From Cyathus striatus (lineage: Eukaryota; Basidiomycota; Agaricomycetes; Agaricales; Nidulariaceae), in the NCBI GenBank assembly GCA_025738555.1, contig JAOVFP010000024.1:496001-560000 (forward strand): a stretch of DNA of 64,000 nucleotides, in the 5' to 3' direction. How positions within the stretch are numbered: the first letter of the stretch is position 1; the number at the start of each line of letters is the position of its first letter. The position numbers were made by a program, and so were the translations under genes. This document shows positions 35,075 to 46,440 of this stretch, one piece after another. The notes beneath the pieces are model-generated. The model was not told the DNA's origin. It saw only the letters and a list, made by a program, of their open reading frames with translations, and searched no databases.

Positions 35075-37882
35075 CTAAGAATTTGACTCTAAAACTTCCT
35101 TCTGTACAATAGCTAACAACTCTGAAGGTAATGTGTGGTGTCCATGGTACCTCTGGTTTACCCAGGCTGCCTCAGAACCATCAAGTCCATTCTGGTGTGA
35201 AAAAATGAACCTAGCTGCTTGGATTGCATAGCTGGAATGGAGTAGACAGTAGTTAGTTAGTTGGCAGTACACTTATCACCTGTAGATGTACAAACACATA
35301 CTGAATAATTTGAACATGGGGAATATCATCGAGACATGCCAAAACATTTTTTATCATAGCATCTTGTCCTGAAGTTTGCTGAGAGTTGCAATATCAAAGC
35401 TTTGCTGCTCCCCAGTACTGTTCTATGAAATTGAATTCACAGTGATACTTAGGATAAAAATCACATATGTGACCACATCTCATTATAAGCTCTTCCAACT
35501 GAGACTTCTGATTAACAAAGTCAGGCTGTGTGAAAAGAACACATTGACAGCAGCAGCTAGTGTTGCCTGGCTCACAATGAAAGCCATTACACTGAGCACA
35601 CAAACCATTCTTGGGCCATAATCCATGCTCACAAATAATTTGCTCCATGCCCTTCAACCATCTTCACATGGTAGGGTGATCTTCATTGTAATATAAGTCC
35701 TGTATTTCACCATTTGGTAATATTGTGGAACACATCTGAGGACCATCTTTGTGGTGTGTCCATGTTTCAGAAGGTTTCTTTGGCATCTTTCTTGCAGAGA
35801 GAGCATTGGCTGCATGTTTCTGGTGGCTAGGTGCATTGTCAAATAAAAATAACCCTGTTGCAGTTCCATTTGTCTTTGCCTCAAGCTCCAGCTCATCTTT
35901 TGCTGATCATTTTTATAAAACATCGATTCATCATGAGTTACAAGAACCAATTGGAATCATTGGCCATATGGAACAGGAAATCCATCTGGAATCTGCACCA
36001 GATTTCCATCCTTGTCATATAAAAACATCTGTTTCTCATACTGAACCCAACACTCAACAAATTTCATGTGGTATTCAACATTATCTGCATGCTCATGCCC
36101 ATCAATGTAAATTCCATTTCACTTCTTAATGTAATGCCAACCATTTATCTCTAGCAACCGTTTGGCAGAGCTCAGACTAATAGTCTTCTTCTTCACTTGC
36201 ATCTCTTCATGTCAGAAGTAACAAAGAATAAGGAGTGTGGTAGAGAGAGAATAGAGGATAATGAAGAGCAAAGAGGGTGATAGTGGAGCAAAGACTCAGA
36301 CACAAACACAGACACAGACACAAGATGGGGAGGAAACTTGTTAACAACTACCAAGTTACAGAGTGTTTATATACTGAGTAAGTCTACCAAAGTCCAACCA
36401 AAGTCCTGTAACTAAGGTAACTGACAGCTGTCAATCTGTCAATCACAAATCTGTCAATCAAGTATTTGTCAATCACAGAACTGTCAATCAAGTATCTGTC
36501 AAGTATGACAGGTGACAAGTGACAGCTGTCAAGGAAGCTGTGCAACCCAGAATATCTAACACTTCAAGTTTAGCTTGAATATCCTCCAAATTTTTGATGA
36601 AATCAACAATATCCTGTGCCTGTATGTACCCTGTCTTTGCTTTCTCTTGCAGGTGTAATTGAATAGCCTGTGAAAAGTCTTCATCTTGAAGTATAACAGA
36701 GTGCAAATATCCATAATAGTGATGTGGAAGCACCTCTAGGTTGCTATCAAGGTACTGGTGCATCCATGTACATATATTCCTTGCATGTGCCACTCCATGA
36801 CCTTGTGATTGAGCTGTAACTAATGATGCTTCTTGCCAGGTATAGTTTAGATTTGGATTGAGATATAAATTGAGCATACCAAGCATGCCCATCAAGCATG
36901 CATGAAAGAAGACATCAAACAATTTATCTTTGCTTCTCACTGTAAGTGCTGCTTTTGCTCATTGTAACTTTGGAATATCCTTCCAGTTATCAAGCTTCTT
37001 GTCCATAGTGGTCTCCTCTGTGGAATTGGTTGGTCATTTACCTGACCATAGTGCATTCAACATTTTTTCAACAGTCTGCCATAGTTCTTCAGCAATAGGA
37101 ACTGTTGAATCACCACCTCCACTAGGCTCTATAGCTTCTGAGCTCAACTCTGTATCATTTGCAGTGTAAGGAGGCAGTTCTGGTGTGTAATCAGGTTCAT
37201 CTGAAGGCTTTAAATTTGTTAATCACTTGGATGCAGAGAATATAGAATATATGCGCACCAGTTCATTCCCATTTACGCCCCCAATATCATTCTGCTTGCC
37301 AGTTTGCTCCAGTGTAGGATCCCCCTCATCCCCCTCCTCTACCATTGTCTCAGCATTTTGTTGCTGTATATCCTGGTGTACATGTGAGAAGAATGCTGCC
37401 ACAGATGGAAATCCTTTCTGTGCAAGCTTGCACCCTTGTTGTAAATGTCGATGCTTGCTATGGCCAGAGTTCCCAAGATACTTCTTTGGCCACTTCATTT
37501 GTGCACATCGTTTCTCCTCTGCTTCCTTGGCAGCTTGCTGTGCCACTGTCAGTGTGCATGTGAATGTCTCCAGTGCAGTAAGTTCTGCAATTTCATCCTC
37601 AAAGTCTGAATCATCAGATTCAGACTCACATCCACTTCATTCTGCATCAATCCCCATCATATCCAGCTCATGTCCACCCCCAAGCTCATCCCCTATCATA
37701 TCTATATTGGAGTCTTCACCCACTTGGCTCACAATAGGTGATGTAGAGGTCTCTTGAACAACCTCTGCACTATTCACACTGTTTTCAGGTGTTAAACCTG
37801 AGGCTTTTTGGACTTTCTTGTTGCTATTTCCATCCTTAAGGTTTAGCATGTGTGCTTTATGAGCCTTTGACTGGGGAGGCAT
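35075..37882 (-). pseudogene. DDE transposase pseudogene of the Tc1-like element
   Basis: The N-terminal part starts at MPPQSKAHKAHMLNLKDG (37882). It continues through an acidic region, a Lys-rich segment (QMKWPKKYLGNSGHSKHRH, about 37480) and a helical region (LGMLNLYLNPNLNYTWQEAS, about 36860). The solo LTR 36210-36561 splits the next part; removing it joins QAKL to a KKKTISLSSAKRLL segment. The catalytic triad is visible: Asp in VTHDES (about 35930), Asp in FDNAPSH (about 35835), and Glu in NFIEQYWGAAK (about 35410). The pattern resembles DDE transposases of the IS630/Tc1 type. Stops occur at about 37635, 37220 and 37040. A deletion with frame change after the first Asp shows that the enzyme is dead. 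Several stops are TGA at positions explained by C-to-T change. Confidence 0.75.
36210..36561 (-). mobile_element. Solo LTR, family B, copy 2 (352 bp), inside the transposase
   Basis: On the minus strand it starts TGTTAGATATTCTGGG and ends CTTCTGACA. The duplication CTTCA lies at 36205-36209 and 36562-36566. It shares the TTGACAGAT reiterations and TGTGTC run with 33644-33944 but has extra TCTGTCAATC units. It breaks the transposase frame. Confidence 0.85.
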
Positions 37883-38649
37883 GCTATTGAAGGGATTTCT
37901 GCATCTTTCAGGCCCTATTGCTGCACCTCTTCTTGGGCTGTGCTGTGCTTACAATGTCACATGATACATTACTTGTCACATATTGTCATGCTATGTGACA
38001 GGCCAAATTTTGAAGTTGAAAATTTGATATTCTCCCAATCGCACAGAAATAAATGAAATATGCATTTTCTACACTTCAAAAAAAACTTGTATCTACTTCC
38101 TCAAAATAATAGTTATGGTTATTTTTCTTTCTAGGAAACATAGACTACACTCTTCTCAATACATCCCAGAGATGATAAGTGTGATAAGGTTGCACATGGT
38201 TGAGCAGATGTTGCTGACATTGGGTGATGAAACTGCTTACATAATGGGGTGCTGAGTTTATCTGAGCCCTACCTTATGTGCAATTGAGCAATAATCCAAT
38301 TGATATATTTTTGACCTTATATTTATTCATGGGTTTTCACAGGTCATGGGTTCAATGAAGCTGACCTGCACCCATACAGGTTGTGTGTACCCATGCACAT
38401 CCCTAAACCTGTGTAACAAGCTCATTATAATGAAGCTCAGATGAGAGGTGGGTATAAGCATCTGTATGTGCCTGAGTACTCAAATGGTAGGCCACCCAAA
38501 CATTCTTGGGGACAAGAGACATCATATTTGCAATTTCATGCAGAAGCTCAGTCCAGGTAGTAGTTGATGGAACTACCAACATAATGGAAATGTAATCAAA
38601 GTTCAGAGTAAATATGGAGTAAAGGCATAGGAGTCTGGAGGTAGGCAAT

Positions 38650-39414
38650 TGTTACGTACCAATTCCCTTCCTACTGGGAAATGAATGCAAAGATGCCCAG
38701 AAGGCATGGGAGAACTATAACAGAAACCCGAAGTGAGTACAGGTACAGGAACAGAAGCAGAAGTGTGGAAGTGAACTGTGGCTTCAGTGTATGTGCTGCG
38801 CTGCCTGGATATCCCCAGGGAATGGTTTGTATTTCACAACAGATGATATCCAACATAAGGAAACATTCCAGAGTATGCAAAGGGCTTTGCCACTACACTA
38901 AGCAGTGGGAAAGAGACCTGAAGGAAAACCCAGAGCGGGTTTTGGAACTTTAGAGTAGGAAGAAAGTGTACAGAGTTGATATGAATACTGAAGACTACCT
39001 AGTACATTTGGAAGACTATTTATATGTACTAGTAAGACGTAGATACAAATCCAGAGACAGAATACTAAGTGTAAGTAAACAAAATAAAGACTGGGCAAAG
39101 AGGAGTAGTGGTGCAAATGACACACTCAGAATGAAGAATAAGAAACTAAACTATATTAACCATAATGAAACATACAAGTGAGAATGGAAGAGAGGAGTAA
39201 TGGTATAATGATGTGGTGAGGCCATCATAAGAGAAACTATGTATCCGAAGTATCTGATAGAAAACCCAACAGGTTCCGGGTACATTCCCAGGTGGGAATG
39301 TCAGGAAGTGTAAACCCATAGTGGGTACATTCTGGGAATGGACTGGGTATGTTGGAAGGTCACATGGGAACCTTTGGTAATGTCAGCATGATATAGCTGG
39401 GCATGGATATAACA
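38650..39414 (+). mobile_element. Solo LTR, family C, copy 1 (765 bp)
   Basis: It begins TGTTACGTACCAATTCCC and ends GGATATAACA. The 5-bp duplication GCAAT lies at 38645-38649 and 39415-39419. A full inverted copy lies at 40130-40899 and a truncated copy at 41746-42245. It abuts the start of the split unknown gene. Confidence 0.85.
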
Positions 39415-39419
39415 GCAAT

Positions 39420-40078
39420 ATGGGATATGACATGCTATTGTATTAGTATTATGTGTACTCATAAGTGCTCATTACTTTATGCTTACTATTATTATTAATA
39501 GTATTATGTATACTTTTCCTAGGCATCACATCTGCTACAATTTGAGCTTTCATTATTGGAAGAGATGGACATGTTGAATAGGTTGTCACTGTTGTGAGGA
39601 AAGGAATGAGGCACCTATGGCCTGTGAAGGGGGGAATGCAAACTACAGTCTAACCAGATGTGCAGTGGTGGTAATAGTACCTAGCAAGGTGTACACAGGT
39701 GTTGGCCAGAGGTAATGACAAGCAAGCCATGCCTGGTGTGGGCATGGGGAAGAGGAAGCCTTGACTCAGGCTAGTGCAAGGGTAATAATGTAGTGGATTA
39801 ATGACAAGGAGCACTATGTATGATACAATGAGCTATCTACATATGAATGTTTGTATGTGTTATAATCTAAAGGGTCCATGCAGTCTGTTCAGTTCAACAG
39901 GACACACAAGGGGGCATGCCAAAAAAAAAACCTGATCTGGGGTCTTTTTTTTTTCAAGATGTCAACCTACCCTACCTACCTATAGTAGATAACTAATCTG
40001 ATTGATTTCCTAATATGGAATGTCATCTATTTTTAGTATGTCCCAGCTAAGTTTACTGAGTCCTGACAATGCTACATA
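39420..40078. other. Repeat-island spacer without a recognisable gene
   Basis: There is no coding signal. A small hairpin-like motif with ten A, CCTGATCTGGGG and ten T lies at about 39920-39955. Confidence 0.4.
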
Positions 40079-41552
40079 CAGTGCTGATCAAAAGTATTGC
40101 ACACACAAAATATGAACAAACAAGATTGCTGTTATATCCATGTCTGGATACATTGTGCTGACATTACTCAAGGTTCCCATGTGACCTTTCAACATACCTG
40201 GTCCATTCCCAGTCCATACCCACTATGGGTTTATACTTCCTGACATTCCTGCCCAGGAATGTACTTGGAACCCATCAAGTTTTCTATTGGATATCCTGGA
40301 TATGTAGTTTCTCTTATGATGGCCTCACTGCATCATTATACTATTACTCCTCTCTTCCATTCTTACTTGTATATTTCATTATGATCAATGTAGTTTAGTT
40401 CTTTATTCTTCATTCTGAGCATGTCATTTGCACCCCTACTCCACTTTGCCCAGCTTTTATCCTCTACCTATCCCTTTGACTTCTACTTAGTATTATGCTT
40501 CTACATTTGTACCTATAGGTTCCTACTTAGTATATATAGTCTTCCAGATGTACTAAGTAGTCTTCAGTATTCATATCAACTCTGTATACTTCTTCCTACT
40601 CTTAAGTTCTGAAACCCACTCTGGGTTCAGGTTTCTCTCTCACTGCCTAGTGTAGTGGCGAAGCCTCTCCTCATACTCTGGAATGTTTCCTTTTATTGTA
40701 TATCATCCTTCGTGAAATATGAACCATTCCCTGAGGATATCCAGGTGGCACAGCACATATGCTGAAGCCACAGTTCATTCCTGCACTTCCACTCTATGTT
40801 CTGCATCTGTACTCACCTCAGGTTTCCATTATAGTTCTCCCATGCCCTCTGGGCATCTTTGCATCTGCTTCTCAGTAGGAAGGGAATTGGTAAGTAACAA
40901 TTGCAAGAAACATAACTTCCCTCATAGTAGCTCAAATCTCTTCATGTAAAATGTAGATATGTAATACATGACTTGCCCTATCATAATATGATTTTTGCAA
41001 ATTTTTATATACACAGAATACTGCTACAGGAAGTGATGAAAAAGGTGAGGTTTTGACTGTATTGCATGCTTTACCACATTACTTGGGCTTGACAAAATTA
41101 TGTGCATTTTAAGTATGTTATGCTACTGCTTAAGAGCTTTAAAACATGTCATTGAACATAAAATTTGGAGCTGTATATCATTTGTTATTGTCACTATTTT
41201 TTGCTAAAATAGTGACAATAACAAATGATATACAGCTCCAAATTTTATGTTCAATGACATGTTTTAAAGCTCTTAAGCAGTAGCATAACATACTTAAAAT
41301 GCACATAATTTTGTCAAGCCCAAGTAATGTGGTAAAGCATGCAATACAGTCAAAACCTCACCTTTTTCATCACTTCCTGTAGCAGTATTCTGTGTATATA
41401 AAAATTTGCAAAAATCATATTATGATAGGGCAAGTCATGTATTACATATCTACATTTTACATGAAGAGATTTGAGCTACTTTGAGGGAAGTTATGTTTCT
41501 CACAATCTTGTTTGTTTGTATTTTGTGTGTGCAATACTTTTGATTGGCACTG
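40079..41552. mobile_element. Palindromic Tc1/mariner-derived foldback element with a nested LTR
   Basis: The ends are CAGTGCTGATCAAAAGTATT and the inverse of CAGTGCCAATCAAAAGTATT, flanked by TA at 40077-40078 and 41553-41554. Apart from the nested LTR 40130-40899, the element is one long palindrome. Bases 40905-41200 pair almost perfectly with 41206-41500 around a loop of about 5 nt (TTGCT). The outer arms 40079-40129 and 41501-41552 complete the stem. There is no transposase. The right arm preserves the empty LTR target site. Confidence 0.85.
40130..40899 (-). mobile_element. Solo LTR, family C, copy 2 (770 bp), inserted in the foldback
   Basis: This is an inverted full-length copy of 38650-39414 with TGTTAC..GATATAACA ends on the minus strand. 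The duplication ATTGC lies at 40125-40129 and 40900-40904. Read on its own strand the duplication is GCAAT, the same as at copy 1. Confidence 0.87.
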
Positions 41553-41745
41553 TAGTATGACTTTTCAGAACCAACTATTGTATGAAGTACTTACTCTAGC
41601 ATGCTTGCTTACCTTTAACTCTTCCTTCTTCATTGTTTTTGCATGTGCTGCAAATCCAAGTACATGGAATAGGCCCCCTGAAAATGCAGTAGTTGTGGTA
41701 CTGTGAAAAGATTTGGTGGGTGCCATAACAGACATGTGTATGTAT

Positions 41746-42245
41746 TGTTACATACTGATTCTCTTCCTACTGAGAAGCAGATGTGAAGACACCCAGAGGG
41801 CATGGGAGAACTGTAACAGAAACCTGAAGTGAGTATGGGTGTGGAATGTAGAGCAGGAGTGCAGAAAAGAACTGTGGCTTCAGCTTATGTGCTGCACCAC
41901 CTGGATATCCCCAGGGAATAGTTTGTATTTCACAGAAGACAATATACAATGAAAGGAAATGTTCCAGAGTATGAGAGGAGGCTTCACCACTACACTAGGC
42001 AGTAGGGGAGACAGAAGCTAAAAGTAAAAGGAATAAAGACTGGGCCAAAGGCAAAAACCCCGGAGTGGGTTTTGGAACTTAAGCATAGGAAGAAGTGTAT
42101 GAAGTTGATACAAATACTGAAGACTACTAGTACATCTGAAAGACTATATATATGTACTAGGAAGCAGTAGGTATGAATCTGAAGACAGAATGCTAAGAGT
42201 AAGTAAAAGGAATAAAGACTGGGCAAAGCAGAGTAGGGGTGCAAA
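41746..42245 (+). mobile_element. Truncated LTR, family C, copy 3
   Basis: It matches the first part of the family C LTR, from TGTTACATACTGATTC to GGGGTGCAAA, where homology stops abruptly. It also has an internal duplication of an AATAAAGACTGGGC segment. The 3' end is missing, and old T-family sequence follows directly. Confidence 0.7.
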
Positions 42246-42982
42246 CCGCTGATATTGTAGATATAAATAGCCTGTTTTTGTACAATTATAACAACGGTAT
42301 AAACATATTTTTTAGTGATGTACTTCCATTTATATAAGAAATGTATTCTGTGTCTTCTCCTGTACACATAAGTTACTGCTCTTCCCTCAATTCATCGTAA
42401 TTTCTTTCTATTTTTCAGCTACAAATACCCCAATAATACATGGTTAGAATGACTCCAAAAATGTATTTTTTTGCGGTCTGCTTCCTTTTCTATATGTGAT
42501 CTAGCCTTCATCTTCTCCTGAACACATAAATTAATATTGCTCCTCTAATTCAAACTTGTTCCTTTCGTATTTTAACATGATTATAGCACTGGAATGTACA
42601 GTCTAATTGTACTATGTTCCATGCTCTATATCTCTGTGGATCAGACTTGATAATGAAAATGTATATTCAATTTTATTCTCCTATATGTACTGTATATAAA
42701 TATTCACTACATAGTTAATTTCAACTACTCTTTGATAAGTAAGTGAAAATACAGCAAGTCTAATATATATAGTATTGACTAATTCATACCTTCGTGCATT
42801 TTTTCAACCTCTATTCAGCATATTTTCGGTTGTACATTGATTTAAATGTAAAGAAACCCACAGGTTACCCGCAACCCATTATACCCATGAGAACCCATAC
42901 CCATGACCAAGGGTATGGGTTAGCACGGGTACGGGTCTGGGTAGCTGCTGTGGTACCCGAGGGTTACCCGTGCAATTGCCTA
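42246..42982. mobile_element. T-family relic, left end missing
   Basis: The right end is a GGGTATGGGT/GGTTACCCG-rich subterminus finishing CAATTGCCTA. The interior is diverged but alignable to T copies 1 and 2 (the CTCCTTTCGTATTTTAACA and TGTTCCAT regions). No left terminus was found next to the LTR fragment. Confidence 0.6.
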
Positions 42983-44091
42983 TATATTACTTACATATTC
43001 AGTTTCATATCCAACATAATTACACTTCACAGTGTGAGGATTCAACTTGTCAGCAGCAAGTCCACAGGGGCAGCCATTCAGTTCAACAGACTTGCAAACC
43101 TGATTTCATGGAGGTAACTTTTGTTTTACCCACTGTTTTGGTGAATGGCACACTAGAGGATGTTGGAGGCTCATATGCTGGACCTTCAGTATTGTCACCA
43201 GTATCTACAACTGAAGAATCAATATTCTTCATTTCATTGTGGATAAGTAAGATTATTTATAGTGCTCATGCAAATAAATACTTATAATGTCAATGGTGGC
43301 AGGACTTCTTGATACTGATGAAGGCTTCTGTGACTCTGAATATTCCTGTTGGTTCTCAGGTGAAATGAGGCTGAATTGTGCAATGTTTTCATCCTGTTCC
43401 TCAGCTCTTGTATTACCCACCACATCCACATGTTCACCAGGTACACTCTGTAATCTGGATTGCTTGTTGTTGATGGTCCTAACCTGTATTGTCCTATCTG
43501 CAGAGTTTTCAAGCACGAGCAATGCTGCTTGCTCAAGCACATAAGTCAATTCTTTGTCATTATCAAGTACTCCTACATCTTCACATTGATTTATATTTGT
43601 TTTTTTCTGCTAACTCATTGCTGATATCCTTCACTTGTTCTGTACAGGTGTCACCTTCATGATTTTCTTCAAGCTGACTGGAGGTGATCATATTAGTGGA
43701 CAGGTGATATATTATGCACAATATGGACTACCTGGAGCTGATATGTGCATGGTGAGCTTCAGATATGTTTAGTGCAATTTTCTTCAATTTATTTGTTGAT
43801 TTGATGATCCCAACAGTTCCCTTTTCCCAAATCTTTCTCATATCGGAATGTTCAAAGGGTGTTATATGCCAGTGATCCATCTTCCTTCTTTCCCCCTTCC
43901 TTGTCCCTTTTCAGCTTAGTGGTAACACAAGCTTCACTCCCTATATAATTATGGATAAAGTTCTGAATTCTGCCTTTTGAGCAGTTCTTACACTCCCCAT
44001 ATTCTGGGCAAATAACATATCCCTTAGAGTCAACAACTCCTGGTGGTACTTACATGTGCCAATAGCTAGTGCTGTGCAATAACATACTGAG
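42983..44091. other. Repeat-island stretch with short coding-like remnants
   Basis: Short fragments read like decayed protein: plus strand about 43080-43230, with VTFVLPTVLVNGTLEDVGG, and minus strand about 43255-43545, with NSADRTIQVRTINNK and PGEHVDVVGN. They lack ends and introns that I can define and match no family I can name. Confidence 0.4.
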
Positions 44092-45283
44092 TAGGCAAAT
44101 GCATGGGTATGCCATACCCACACAGGTCACAGGTAAGGGTACTGGCGGGTACAGGTATGGGTCAGGTCTTCAAGACCCATAACCCACAGGTACCCATAGA
44201 CAGTTTATTGAATAAAAATGACTGAAAGGAAGAATTGAATAAGTACATAGTATATATTAACCTAGATAGTGTTTGTGCTTAGAGAAAAACCTCGGTTTTG
44301 CATTTTGTTCAGCTCATGGGGTTGACCTTAAATGATATACCTAATGCAATTCATTCAAACTAACATTACTACTCCAATTCTTTTTGCATCTCTTCGATAT
44401 TTCGGATACAGATAGTGCGTTGCTGCACGTTCCTAACGACCCTACATACACAATTTATGGCTGACTCGTTCTGGTTCTATAAATAATATTGTCCCAGTAC
44501 ACAGAAATTAGGATTCCCCTCTATATCACACTCACTCCCTTTGTATTTCAACAGAAATATCACACTATTATGTACTGGTTACATGCAATATAGTATCTGT
44601 TCCATATAACTGTGTATTGGACCTGAGACAATGTTTATTTAATATTCTTCTATGTTATATAGAATTTCCTATATTTTGAAGATGGTACAACACAACAAGC
44701 AGTGTTCATTCTAGTCTCTCATACTTTCATGAAATTATACCCATGTTTTCTATGTACGAAATGAGCTATTATAAACTATATTGGCACATCTTGTTCAAGT
44801 ACTATGAAATAGACATTCTATATCTTTTATATACTGGAGATAGTACAATACAAGCAGCAATTTTGACTCACTTCTCTTGCATACTCATGTACTAATACCC
44901 ATGTTGTATAACTACAAAATGAGCTATTATACACAATGTTCGTGTATCTGCTTCAAATACTATGAAATAAGCATTCTAAATTTCCTATTTTTGGAGATAG
45001 TACAATAAAGTGGCCATTTTCACACAATGTTCACATATGCTTGCATACTAATACTAGTACCATTTAAGTATAAAATAAGCCATTACAAAAAATTATTGTA
45101 CATTTGCTTCAAGTGATACAAATTAATTCGTCATATGTTTATTCTAATTCTAAAATAAGTACTTAAAACCTGTGGGTTGTGATACCCATGGGAACCTGTA
45201 CCTGTGGGAATGGGTATGAGTTGATGTGGGTATAGGTATGGGTCAAGCTTGAGACACCCATGGGTTACCCATGACATTGCCTA
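44092..45283. mobile_element. T-family DNA transposon, copy 2 (1.19 kb)
   Basis: It is collinear with 26052-27259, with small deletions (for example near 44195 and 44490) and the same TAGGCAA..TTGCCTA ends. The target duplication is imperfect: ATACTGAG before the element, and ATATTACTGAG just after it. Many differences from copy 1 are CpG against TpG or CpA. Confidence 0.78.
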
Positions 45284-45971
45284 ATATTACTGAGTGCATC
45301 ATGAACATGCTGTGTTTGCTGTCAGTGACAGCTTGCAATAGAAAATAGCTCAAAGATATAATCATAAGATAAGATAACAGGAATCTTATCTAAAACAATC
45401 AAATATGATGCACATCAAGTATTATTTGCATGGTATACCGCTCAGAGGTGCCAATCCAACAACAGAACACATAAACCCATAAATATATAGCTAATAATAG
45501 TGTACTAACACAATCAATTCGGCAGTAACACATAACATACCTGCTGAGTATGCTGAAATTTAAGGGTAAGTAACACATCTGAAATAAAAATGCTGAATTT
45601 TCCCAAAATTTTTGTCTCTTTTGAAAAGTATCATTTTTAAGGTCTGTATTGTCTCTAAACTACTGTACAAGTTATTGTAGAACATTAGCATAGTTTGATG
45701 TACCTTAATCAATGTCTGAGCTATTGTAATGTGCCACCATACTAATAGTTGAGTAGTTGGGTCTTAGGTCAAAAAATGCTTCAATTGTTGATCACACATT
45801 ATACCACTTGCACCCAGCAACTATGTAGCATCAGTACTGTCACAGTAGGATGACATTTAAGCTGTAATCATACATAGTACTTAATTGAATAAGTATTCAA
45901 GGTTTGTGCTTAAATGGCTAACAACTGGTTAGATATTCAAAGTAAAATAATTGTGCACTGCAGGGATTTGA
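45284..45971. other. Spacer with an inverted-repeat arm
   Basis: No gene is supported. GTACTAACACAATCAATTC (about 45509) recurs inverted near 46651-46672, bracketing the solo LTR at 45972-46440. An older inverted-repeat element may have received the LTR. Confidence 0.4.
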
Positions 45972-46440
45972 TGTTGAATTATACAAACACCCTCAAGTTC
46001 CGATCCGCTCTGTCCCACTTTCCGTTAGACTGTGCGCACTCATATTCACTCAGCAGTCACCAAGGTCATATGGTCATTGTGTGGTAAGATATTATACTGT
46101 ATATATAATGTATCATTTCTGTTTCACTATGCCACCCTTTACTTTGTACTAATACTCACTCATGTTACACTGCTACTGCACTGTACAGTATGCTCTTGGC
46201 CACAAGCTTTCCCTCTTATGTAGCTTACTCCTTTCTCTCAGAGTAAAGGACTCATTGCATATATATACCTTGTACTTTAGCTAGTACACCTCAGCTGTTG
46301 TTTATGATGCTGAGGTGAGTTCTCATTTACTTGTACATACTGTACTATTACTTACAAATACCTAGTGATCTACTCTAGGTACTTATCCAATATATAGCTG
46401 TTGTTTATGACGCTGAGTGATCTACTCTAGGTTTTCTACA
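45972..46440 (+). mobile_element. Solo LTR, family A, copy 2 (469 bp)
   Basis: It begins TGTTGAATTATACAAACACC and ends TCTAGGTTTTCTACA. The duplication TTTGA lies at 45967-45971 and 46441-46445. It is longer than copy 1 because of an internal duplication near its 3' end (two GATCTACTCTAGGT units). The hairpin CCTCAG..CTGAGG is at 46289-46315. Confidence 0.82.

Larger units (their letters stand above)
34971..38269 (-). mobile_element. Tc1/mariner-type DNA transposon (3.3 kb), TA target duplication
   Basis: Terminal inverted repeats GGGCTCAGATAGAATCAGCA (left) and GGGCTCAGATAAACTCAGCA (right, reversed) extend imperfectly for about 36 bp. TA dinucleotides at 34969-34970 and 38270-38271 flank it, as in the Tc1/mariner-IS630 superfamily. 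It encodes the decayed transposase at 35075-37882 on the minus strand. It sits inside T copy 3 and is itself interrupted by the solo LTR 36210-36561. Confidence 0.8.
34024..38405. mobile_element. T-family DNA transposon, copy 3, carrying a nested Tc1-like element
   Basis: The ends are TAGGGAAGTGCATGGGTA and the inverse of TAGGGATGTGCATGGGTA. They are flanked by AACCAGTG (34016-34023) and AACCTGTG (38406-38413), an 8-bp duplication with one mismatch. Without the 3.3-kb insert at 34971-38269 it would be about 1.1 kb, the size of the other T copies. It interrupts the frame of the unknown gene. Confidence 0.78.
33272..38648 (-). pseudogene. Gene of unknown function split by nested transposons
   Basis: Ignoring the insertions, one minus-strand frame reads continuously. 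It starts near 38648 with a region containing TTWTELLHEIANMM and VWVAYHLSTQAHTDAYTHL (to 38406). It crosses the T element into VMKAILEHGKSRSKKEFYVD (about 34018-33950) and crosses the solo LTR 33644-33944 into a Lys-rich stretch. It continues across a plausible intron to SELSGDEDSQKL, then CSKHHGHSCL..GGCYHLTKQDAGSWAL (about 33420-33310), a Cys/His-containing segment. I recognise only a loose resemblance to a hypothetical, repeat-associated protein family of Agaricomycetes. The N-terminal boundary abuts the LTR at 38650. The gene is broken here. Whether it was a host gene or part of another mobile element is open. Confidence 0.55.
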
